NCBI GenBank assembly: GCA_964497615.1
Contig: CAZCEC010000028.1
Coordinates: forward strand, 1 to 64,000
Length of the DNA stretch: 64,000 nt
From: CAZCEC01 sp964497615
GTDB lineage: Bacteria > Chloroflexota > Anaerolineae > Anaerolineales > UBA6663
Direction of reading: 5' to 3'
Made by a program: the position numbers and the translations under genes. Positions 57,814-64,000 of this stretch are shown here, in pieces. Position 1 is the first letter of the stretch. The number at the start of each line of letters is the position of its first letter. The notes beneath the pieces are model-generated. The model worked only from the letters and a program-made list of their open reading frames with translations. It ran no database searches and was not told the origin of the DNA.

Positions 57814-58260
57814 TCAGGGCATGTTGCTCGGCCCGTACCTTCCGTAGGCCGTGTCCACATAGTCCTTGATCGCGCCCGGACTCTCGCCTTCGGCCGTCAG
57901 CCGCATCGCGTCGGCCGTAATGTCCACGCAGATTTTGCAGCCCAGCGCGTGCGCGTCAAAGGTCAGGCTGCCGTCCGGGCCGGGCGCTTGCCAGTAGCAG
58001 TCATAGTTGGAGGTGTGCCCAATGGGACTGCAGCCGCAGTAGCATGGGATCGCGCCAGCGATGTCCGAGTTCGCGGCGGCGAAACGATAGGCATCCTGCA
58101 CGGCCACCGGCGCCGCCTGCACCTCGGCCGGCATATCGTGCAGGTGGGCCATGGCGAGCGGCTGAGGCTCGGCGGGGGCGGCGCTGCCGCAGGCAGCGGT
58201 CAGGCCGCTAACGGCCGCCAGGAGAATGGCGCAGGCAAAATGGATGATGCGGCTGGGCAT
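57814..58260 (-). CDS. PCYCGC-motif lipoprotein
   Basis: A 148-residue lipoprotein with lipobox (LTAAC) and, near residue 75, the motif IPCYCGCSPIGH that names this family of copper- or metal-associated exported proteins. A GCKICVDIT Cys pair lies further on. The earlier HLHDMP segment could also bind metal. The exact function is unknown. The ATG at 58258-58260 places the lipobox correctly, so the longer frame is rejected. Single-gene unit. Confidence 0.88.
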   Translation of the reverse strand: MPSRIIHFACAILLAAVSGLTAACGSAAPAEPQPLAMAHLHDMPAEVQAAPVAVQDAYRFAAANSDIAGAIPCYCGCSPIGHTSNYDCYWQAPGPDGSLTFDAHALGCKICVDITADAMRLTAEGESPGAIKDYVDTAYGRYGPSNMP

Positions 58261-58326
58261 ACAAGGCGCTCCTGTGTCGGTGCGAACAGTGTAGGCCGCC
58301 GGCCAGCCGCCAGGAAGTGACAAACA

Positions 58327-59607
58327 TCACCGGCTTGGGGGCATATCGGCCGGGGCATCGTTGAGCCACAACGAGACCGCCTCCGGCTGCATGGTTTCCT
58401 CCACGGTGGTCACCAGCCGCCGCGTGAGCGGCTCCAACTCTACCTCGTCGCGCAGGCCGGCTCCAAAGGCCTCCAGCACTTGCGCGGCGTCGTAGCGCCG
58501 GCGGTAGAACCGCCGGTCAATCGCCTCCTGCCAGCGGCGGCGCACCGGCACAAACAGCGCCGCGATCAGCAATGTGGACAGGACGACTACGATCTCTGAT
58601 TGTTCCTGATCGGTAATGAGCCGCAGAAGCGCTTGCAGGCTGATGACCGCCCCAAAGTACACCAGCGCCAGGGTGGCCGTCAGCACCGCATAGATCAGCG
58701 TGCGCCGGATCAGCAGATCAATATCCCACAGCCGGTAGCGCAGGATCGCGAAGGTCAGTGAGATCGGCAGAGTCGAGAACAGCGCGGCCGTTACGCCCAC
58801 TGCCAGCATGTACACCGCTAGCCGGCCAGGGCCGGGCGGCGGCAGGAAGATCTCGACCGCCAGCGTCCAGACAATGATATTGGCCGCCATGCCGGCCAGC
58901 CCTGCCAGTACCCACTTCGTCTGCTGGCGCTCAAACTGGGTGGACCGGAAGCGATAGCGAAATACCTGGGCCGCCACCCCGCTGACAAAGGCGCCCAACA
59001 AGGAGGCCACCACAACGATGCGGAGCGGGTTCTCATTTTCGACGGTTGGGCGAAAGGCCACGTTGAATGCCATGAGGCCCAATAGCGGCAGGGTCAACGC
59101 CCAGGCCCAACGCGGTACCAGGCGTCCATTGGGAAACGTAAACAGGAGCCAGGCGAAGAGCTGCACTGACAGCGCCTGCAGAAACGCAACCAGGTAGCCG
59201 GTCACGGGATACACCCGCGCCAAGGCGGAGCTGCTTTCAGTCATCAGATTGACACCCAGGCCGATGAAGGCTGGCGCGGCGAGCAGCACCATCCAGGCGT
59301 CGCCCCGCCGCCACAGGAGAAGCGCCACCGGCGTCAGGTAGAGCAGGGCGGCCAGGAGTTCGAGGCCAATCTGGAAGAAGGCGTAATGACTCAGGGACAA
59401 TCCAACCGCGTCCAGCACGACCACATCCGCGGCCTGCAGGCTCAGGATAGGGCAATGCTCGGCGGCGCAGGCCCGGCTGAGCTCCTGCCAGCGCGCCGGC
59501 AGACCCGCCAAGAAGACCGCCAGCGAGGCTGCGACCATGCCAACGCTGAAGAATCGCGCCGGGCGCAGCCAGCCGACGGCGGGTTGTGTGTTGCCATCAC
59601 CCAGCAT
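58327..59607 (-). CDS. polytopic sensor-like membrane protein without kinase domain, copy 2
   Basis: A 426-residue protein with about 8-10 membrane helices and a short cytoplasmic end. The segment RRRWQEAIDRRFYRRRYDAAQVLEAF and LRDEVELEPL are found just before the kinase domain in many sensor kinases, but here the protein ends soon after (AVSLWL) with no HisKA or ATPase. It closely resembles the neighbouring gene (same LAGLPARWQEL, FPNGRLVPRW, RYRLWDIDLLIRRTLIYAVLTATL blocks). The pair arose by tandem duplication. The start overlaps the end of the upstream copy by 11 bases. Confidence 0.82.
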   Translation of the reverse strand: MLGDGNTQPAVGWLRPARFFSVGMVAASLAVFLAGLPARWQELSRACAAEHCPILSLQAADVVVLDAVGLSLSHYAFFQIGLELLAALLYLTPVALLLWRRGDAWMVLLAAPAFIGLGVNLMTESSSALARVYPVTGYLVAFLQALSVQLFAWLLFTFPNGRLVPRWAWALTLPLLGLMAFNVAFRPTVENENPLRIVVVASLLGAFVSGVAAQVFRYRFRSTQFERQQTKWVLAGLAGMAANIIVWTLAVEIFLPPPGPGRLAVYMLAVGVTAALFSTLPISLTFAILRYRLWDIDLLIRRTLIYAVLTATLALVYFGAVISLQALLRLITDQEQSEIVVVLSTLLIAALFVPVRRRWQEAIDRRFYRRRYDAAQVLEAFGAGLRDEVELEPLTRRLVTTVEETMQPEAVSLWLNDAPADMPPSR

Positions 59608-60886
59608 CGACGGTGTCTCCTGGAGGCGTCTCACGCAGCCACAACGACAGCGCACGCGGCTGCATCGCGGCATTCACGGTGGACAGCAGGCGGTTCACCA
59701 ACGGGTCCAACTCCACCTCATCGCGCAGGCCGCTGCCAAACTCGCTCAGCACTTGCGCGGCATCGTAGCGCTGGCGGTAGAACCGCCGGTCAATCGCCTC
59801 CTGCCAGCGGCGGCGCACCGGCACGAACAGCGCCGCGATCGTCAGCGTAGACACCACCACACTGATCTCCGATTGGCCCTCGCCGGTGACCGCCCGCAGC
59901 AAGGCTTGCAGAGACACGACGGCCCCGAAGTAGACCAGGACCAGGGTGGCCGTGAGCACGGCATAGATGAGGGTGCGGCGGATGAGGAGGTCAATGTCCC
60001 ACAGCCGGTAGCGCATGATGGCGAAGGCCAGCGAGACGGGCAGCGCCGCCAGCGGCACAGCCATGCCAGCCGTTCCGGCCAGCGAGAACACAATGCGCGC
60101 CCGGCCGGCGGGCAGCGGATAGAGCTCAAAGAAGAACAGGTACATTACCATCGCCACGACAACGCCCACCAGTCCCAGCATCACCCACTTAGTTTGCTGG
60201 CGCTCCACCGCATTTGAAACGCGGCGGTAGCGATAGACCTGGGCCACGACGCCGGCGGCGACCAAAGCCAGGAAGACCCACAGAACAACCGGCCGAGTCG
60301 GGTTACCGTAGACCAGGGGCGGCCCAAACGGAACGCTGACGGCCAGCCCCAGCGCCACGACCACCGCTGCGAGCCAGCCCCAGCGCGGCACCAGGCGGCC
60401 GTTGGGAAAGGCAAATAGCAGCCAAACGAAGGGCGCCAGGGCCACGGTCTCCAGCACGGCGATGGGCCAGGCCAATACCGGTTGGGCACGTGCGAGCGCC
60501 CCATCGCTCTCCGCAATGACGGCGGCCCCGAACGCCACCAGCGCCAGGGCCGTCAACAGCGCCAGCCCCGCATCGCCCCGCCGCCAGACGATCAGCCCGG
60601 CCAGCAAGACCAGCAGGGAAACCACGAGCACTTCCACGCTCACATGGAAGCTGGCATAGAGACCCACCGACAGTCCAAGCTCGGTCAGAGCCTCGGCGTC
60701 GGGTGGGGTCAATTCCAACGGGAGGCAAACATCAGCCTCGCACACACGGGTCAACTCGCGCCAGCGGGCGGGGAGACCAGCCAGGAAGGCAAGCAGGTAG
60801 GCGGCAATGGCCAGCAGCGTGAAGCCCAGGGCCAGACGCGGAGTATGACGTGGAGAGGAAGAGAGTGTTGGCCTGTTCAGCAGCAT
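59597..60886 (-). CDS. polytopic sensor-like membrane protein without kinase domain, copy 1
   Basis: A 429-residue paralogue of the next gene, with the same membrane core and cytoplasmic end (RRRWQEAIDRRFYRQRYDAAQVLSEFG, then LSLWLRE). No kinase domain. The cytoplasmic end is a signalling linker, so the pair may act as receptor halves for another protein, or be remnants of sensors whose output domains were lost. Both N-terminal halves have a CxxxxC-type loop (VCEADVC / ACAAEHC) outside the membrane, which could bind metal or form a disulphide. Confidence 0.82.
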   Translation of the reverse strand: MLLNRPTLSSSPRHTPRLALGFTLLAIAAYLLAFLAGLPARWRELTRVCEADVCLPLELTPPDAEALTELGLSVGLYASFHVSVEVLVVSLLVLLAGLIVWRRGDAGLALLTALALVAFGAAVIAESDGALARAQPVLAWPIAVLETVALAPFVWLLFAFPNGRLVPRWGWLAAVVVALGLAVSVPFGPPLVYGNPTRPVVLWVFLALVAAGVVAQVYRYRRVSNAVERQQTKWVMLGLVGVVVAMVMYLFFFELYPLPAGRARIVFSLAGTAGMAVPLAALPVSLAFAIMRYRLWDIDLLIRRTLIYAVLTATLVLVYFGAVVSLQALLRAVTGEGQSEISVVVSTLTIAALFVPVRRRWQEAIDRRFYRQRYDAAQVLSEFGSGLRDEVELDPLVNRLLSTVNAAMQPRALSLWLRETPPGDTVDAG

Positions 60887-61116
60887 CGAGCTCTACAGAC
60901 AGCGGACGCCACGCCAAACTTAGCATGAATTACCGCATCTGCCAACTTCGCCCGGCATCGCGTGGTATTGGAGCCGGGGCCCCAGGTGCGTAACCGGCCC
61001 GCGATTGAGTAAGATGACGATGGTAATCGCCCTCGCGGCGGTGCACCCTGTACGCGCCATCTGGCCTGTTACGATAAACTGTGCTATCAAAGCAGACACT
61101 CGAAAGGCGGTGAACA

Positions 61117-62112
61117 GTGGACAAGCGCGAACGGCTGCACGCAACCCTCCAGGGAGAGGCGGTGGACCGGCCCGCCGTGGCCCTGTGGCGGCACTTCCCG
61201 GTGGACGACCAGGACCCTGCCGACCTGGCCGCCGCCACCTTGGAGTGGCAAGCTCAATACGACTTTGACTTCGTCAAAGTCACGCCCACCAGCTCGTTCT
61301 GCCTCAAGGACTGGGGCGCACGCGACGAGTGGCACGGCAGCGGCGAGGGCACCCGCGACTACACCCGGCGCGTCATCCATTCGCCGGACGACTGGACCCG
61401 GCTGCCGGTGCTCGATCCCGCCAGCGGGCACCTGGCGGCCCAGGTGGAAGCGCTGCGCCAGGTGGGCCAGGGCCTGCACGGGGCGACACCCTTCATCCAA
61501 ACCATCTTCAGCCCGCTCAGCCAGGCCCGCAACCTCGTTGGCGCCGATCTGCTGCCGGTACATGCGCGCCTGTATCCTGAGCAGGTGCGGGCCGGTCTGG
61601 AGATCATCACTCAGTCCACGCTCCGCTTTATCGAAGCCTGCCGCGCCACAGGCCTGGACGGCATCTTTTACGCCATGCAGCTTGCCAGCGCGCGCGTGTT
61701 CTCCGCGGCCGAATATGCCGCCTTCGGCGAGCCTTACGACCGCCGTCTCCTGGCTGCGGCGAGCGGCCTGTGGCTGAACGTCTGCCACATCCACGGCGAC
61801 GATGTGATGTTCGACCTGGCCGCCAGCTATGGCGCGGCCGTCCTGAATTGGCATGACACCGAAACGCCCCCCACCCTGGCCGAGGGCCTGGCCGCGGTGG
61901 CGGCCAAGGGGCCGGGCGCGGTGTGCGGCGGGCTGCGCCAGTGGGAGACGATGGTGCGGGGCACGCCCGCGCAGGTGCGGGCCGAGGCCGCCCGCGCCCT
62001 GGCGGAGACCGGCGGCCGGCGCTTCATCCTCGGCACCGGCTGTGTCACCCCCATCGTGGCCCCGCGCGCCAACCTGCGCGCTGCCCGCGCCGCCGTCGAG
62101 AACCTGAGATAA
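61117..62112 (+). CDS. uroporphyrinogen decarboxylase (URO-D) family protein
   Basis: A 331-residue TIM-barrel protein of the URO-D/MtaA superfamily. It opens MDKRERLHATLQGEAVDRPAV, as in the family, has FIQTIFSPLSQAR and an end region RRFILGTGCVTPIVAPRANL. The heme enzyme HemE has an Arg-rich RQAGRY motif near the N-terminus that is absent here. A corrinoid-linked or unknown methyltransferase-type role is therefore as likely as heme synthesis. GTG start, with GAAAGGCGG 9 bases before it. The next gene starts 7 bases after its stop. Confidence 0.82.
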   Translation: MDKRERLHATLQGEAVDRPAVALWRHFPVDDQDPADLAAATLEWQAQYDFDFVKVTPTSSFCLKDWGARDEWHGSGEGTRDYTRRVIHSPDDWTRLPVLDPASGHLAAQVEALRQVGQGLHGATPFIQTIFSPLSQARNLVGADLLPVHARLYPEQVRAGLEIITQSTLRFIEACRATGLDGIFYAMQLASARVFSAAEYAAFGEPYDRRLLAAASGLWLNVCHIHGDDVMFDLAASYGAAVLNWHDTETPPTLAEGLAAVAAKGPGAVCGGLRQWETMVRGTPAQVRAEAARALAETGGRRFILGTGCVTPIVAPRANLRAARAAVENLR

Positions 62113-62119
62113 TGCGCCT

Positions 62120-63904
62120 GTGACCCTCCCTATCGTGTTGCTGGCCATCATCGTGGGGGTGGCGCTCGTGCTCTTCTCGTACGAGTGGATCCCGGCCGAT
62201 GTGACCGCCCTCGGCGTGCTGCTGGCCCTCATCCTGCTGGGCCTGGTGCCCGCCGAGGCCGCCTTTGCCGGCTTTGGCAGCGACACGGTGCTCATGCTGC
62301 TGGGCCTGCTCATCCTCACAGCGGCGCTGCTCCGCACTGGCGTGGTGGACCTGGCCGGGCGCACCCTGCTGCGCTACACCAGCGACAACCCCACCCGCCT
62401 GATGGCCCTGATCATGGTGGCGGCCTCCAGCCTGAGCGCCTTCATCAGCAACACCGCCGGCACGGCCTTCTTCCTGCCCGTGACTGTGGGGTTGGCGCGG
62501 CGCAAGCACATCAGCCCCTCCAGGCTGCTCATGCCGCTGGCGTTTGCGGCCATCCTCGCCAGTTCCATGACCCTGATCAGCACCTCCACCAACCTGGTCG
62601 TCAACGGCCTCATGACTCAGGCCGGTCTTGCCCCTATGGGCATGTTTGAGTTGACGCCTGTCGGTCTGCCCATTGTGGTAATGGGCCTCGCCTACATGCT
62701 GTTCATTGGCCGGCGCCTGTTGCCCGATGCGCCTCACCAGGACGCGGCCGGCGACTCGTTTGAGGTGCGGCCCTATCTGGCGGAGATTCTGGTCCTTCCC
62801 AACTCGCCACTGGTGGGGAAAACCCTGGCGGAGTCGGGGCTGGGCCGCGACCTGGAGTTGGTGGTGCTGCGGGTGACGCGGGGCACGACGCGCGAGCCGG
62901 CCCCCGTGGCCACCACCCGGTTGGAAGCCGGCGACGTGCTGCTGGTCGAGGGCCAGCGCGAGCAGATCCTCAAGGTGAAAGATACAGCCGGCATCGACAT
63001 CAAGGCCGATGTGGAACTATCCGACCCGAGCCTGCAAACCGACGAAGTGGGCCTGGTGGAAGTTATCCTGCTGCCGCGCTCGCCGCTCATTGGCCGCACC
63101 CTGCGCGGCTATCAATTCCGCGAGCGGCACGGGCTGCAAGTGCTCGGCCTCAGCCGGCTGGGAGAAATCGCTGGGCGCAAACTCAGCCAGGTGTCGCTGC
63201 GGATGGGCGATGTGCTGCTGGTGCAGGGCAATCGGGCCAACATCGCCGCGCTGGCTTCGGGTAACGTTTTCCGCGTCCTCGGCGCCGTGGACGACAAACG
63301 GCCCAACGTGCGCCGGGCGCCCCTGGCTGTAGCCATCTTCGTAGGGGCGCTGCTGGCCGCCACCTTCAACTGGCTGTCGCTGCCGGTCGCGTTGCTGGCC
63401 GGTGCGTTCCTGGCCTTCGTCACCCGCTGCATCACCCCGGAAGAGGCCTACCGCGAAGTCGAATGGAAGGTGCTGATCCTGATCGGCTGCATGCTGGCGT
63501 TGGGCACCGCCATGACCCACACCGGCGCGGCGGAACTGGTGGCCGGCTGGGTTGCCCGCGCCACTGCGGGGGCCAGCCCGATGTGGCTGCTGACTGGTTT
63601 CTTTGTGCTGACTGTCGTGCTCACTCAGCCCATGTCCAACCAGGCCGCGGCCGTCGTCGTGCTGCCCGTCGCCCTGCAAACCGCCGTGCAGCTCGATCTC
63701 AATCCGCGCACCTTTGCCATGATGATCGCGGTGGCGGCCAGTTGCTCCTTCCTGACCCCCCTCGAACCCGCCTGCTTGCTGGTCTATGGCCCCGGCCGCT
63801 ACCGCTTCTTCGACTTCGTCCGCGTCGGCGCGCTGCTGACGGTGGTGATCTTCCTGATCGCTATTGTGCTTGTGCCGCTGGTGTGGCCTCTTGCGGCCGG
63901 CTAG
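62120..63904 (+). CDS. SLC13/DASS-type permease with two TrkA-C domains
   Basis: A 594-residue transporter with two membrane halves (helices roughly 1-205 and 400-594), each with the ion-transporter-like motif (STSTNLVVNG / MSNQAAAVVVLP), and two RCK_C/TrkA-C domains between them (about 210-290 and 300-380: LPNSPLVGKTL, LPRSPLIGRTL). This layout is found in bacterial divalent-anion or sulphate/citrate permeases gated by a ligand. The actual substrate is unknown. Start is GTG. It shares an operon with the URO-D family gene. Its stop codon overlaps that of the convergent fragment at the window's end. Confidence 0.9.
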   Translation: MTLPIVLLAIIVGVALVLFSYEWIPADVTALGVLLALILLGLVPAEAAFAGFGSDTVLMLLGLLILTAALLRTGVVDLAGRTLLRYTSDNPTRLMALIMVAASSLSAFISNTAGTAFFLPVTVGLARRKHISPSRLLMPLAFAAILASSMTLISTSTNLVVNGLMTQAGLAPMGMFELTPVGLPIVVMGLAYMLFIGRRLLPDAPHQDAAGDSFEVRPYLAEILVLPNSPLVGKTLAESGLGRDLELVVLRVTRGTTREPAPVATTRLEAGDVLLVEGQREQILKVKDTAGIDIKADVELSDPSLQTDEVGLVEVILLPRSPLIGRTLRGYQFRERHGLQVLGLSRLGEIAGRKLSQVSLRMGDVLLVQGNRANIAALASGNVFRVLGAVDDKRPNVRRAPLAVAIFVGALLAATFNWLSLPVALLAGAFLAFVTRCITPEEAYREVEWKVLILIGCMLALGTAMTHTGAAELVAGWVARATAGASPMWLLTGFFVLTVVLTQPMSNQAAAVVVLPVALQTAVQLDLNPRTFAMMIAVAASCSFLTPLEPACLLVYGPGRYRFFDFVRVGALLTVVIFLIAIVLVPLVWPLAAG

Positions 63905-64000
63905 GCCGGCAGCACCTCGGTCAGCCACTCGAAGATAGTCGCGGTGGGCAGGGCCAGGTTGTTCACCTGGCAGTGCGCCTCGCCGCCCTCGGCCCGGGTG
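63901..64000 (-). CDS. alpha/beta hydrolase, C-terminal fragment
   Basis: The last 32 codons of a leftward gene that begins outside the window. The tail GGEAHCQVNNLALPT followed by IFEWLTEVL matches the end of dienelactone-hydrolase/FrsA-like serine hydrolases, where the His in 'AHC' completes the triad. The two convergent stop codons share the CTAG palindrome at 63901-63904. Confidence 0.7.
   Translation of the reverse strand, partial: TRAEGGEAHCQVNNLALPTATIFEWLTEVLPA

Overview
The window is a stretch of high-GC bacterial chromosome (I estimate about two thirds G+C) whose gene content fits Chloroflexota, probably an Anaerolineae/Caldilineae-like lineage. The case rests on an archaeal-type mevalonate gene set with isopentenyl phosphate kinase, LytR-CpsA-Psr and decaprenyl-phosphate phosphoribosyltransferase genes without any LPS genes, many Thr/Pro-tailed lipoproteins, and a secreted S8 protease ending in a Tyr-Leu-Pro-Phe-type tail. 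Runs of N at 16408-16473, 42310-42319 and 43322-43331 show that this is a scaffolded draft or metagenome assembly. I see no rRNA, CRISPR array, transposase or prophage.

Layout. 1-3.4 kb: leftward overlapping operon of a polysaccharide deacetylase lipoprotein, class II HMG-CoA reductase and an FAD oxidoreductase, plus two small membrane proteins. 3.6-9.9 kb: LCP protein, a 55-residue basic protein, M1-type peptidase lipoprotein, helical-repeat protein, VOC and DUF3052 proteins, a lipoprotein with a duplicated domain, and tRNA-Glu. 10-16.2 kb: GNAT, response regulator/histidine kinase split by a DUF1801 gene, YtxH-like protein, RNase H-like and MBL-fold proteins, DNA polymerase IV. 16.2-22.4 kb: a promoter-driven gene lost in an assembly gap, phosphofructokinase, agmatinase-type hydrolase, MFS/hydrolase/M24 peptidase operon. 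22.5-29.3 kb: an isoleucine-type T-box leader followed by aldo/keto reductase, AlaX-like editing protein, EEP-family membrane protein and an isoleucyl-tRNA synthetase with a histone-H1-like Lys/Ala tail. 29.3-35.3 kb: DUF5990, two arrestin-like proteins, AAA ATPase, S8 protease, SPOUT methyltransferase and an unrecognised helical protein. 35.3-40.7 kb: leftward operon UbiA-type prenyltransferase/mevalonate kinase/isopentenyl phosphate kinase, then TlyA and LepA. 40.7-49.4 kb: two divergent membrane glycosyltransferases, one frameshifted, a three-gene zinc-ribbon operon, a second unrecognised protein related to that at 34.5 kb, and two small membrane proteins. 49.7-54.8 kb: CcrM-like methyltransferase, HMG-CoA synthase, thiolase, SRPBCC protein, a remnant of endonuclease III and the DUF35 partner. 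54.8-64 kb: RecQ with a HEAT tail, PCYCGC lipoprotein, two tandem kinase-less sensor-like membrane proteins, a URO-D family protein, an SLC13/TrkA-C transporter and the end of an alpha/beta hydrolase.

How the genes fit together. Three loci (about 0.2-1.4, 35.3-37.9 and 51.2-54.8 kb) carry most of an alternative mevalonate route: thiolase, HMG-CoA synthase and DUF35 protein, HMG-CoA reductase, mevalonate kinase and isopentenyl phosphate kinase. The decarboxylase that should supply isopentenyl phosphate is not in the window. A UbiA-type polyprenyl-phosphate enzyme heads the kinase operon, linking isoprenoid supply to envelope glycan building. The thiolase lacks the expected nucleophilic cysteine. 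Other notable features are the T-box operon, the IleRS tail, GANTC sites in the ccrM promoter, the RecQ-HEAT fusion and a pair of unrecognised paralogues. Many start codons lie only 6-12 bases after a good -10 hexamer, which suggests short-leader or leaderless transcripts.
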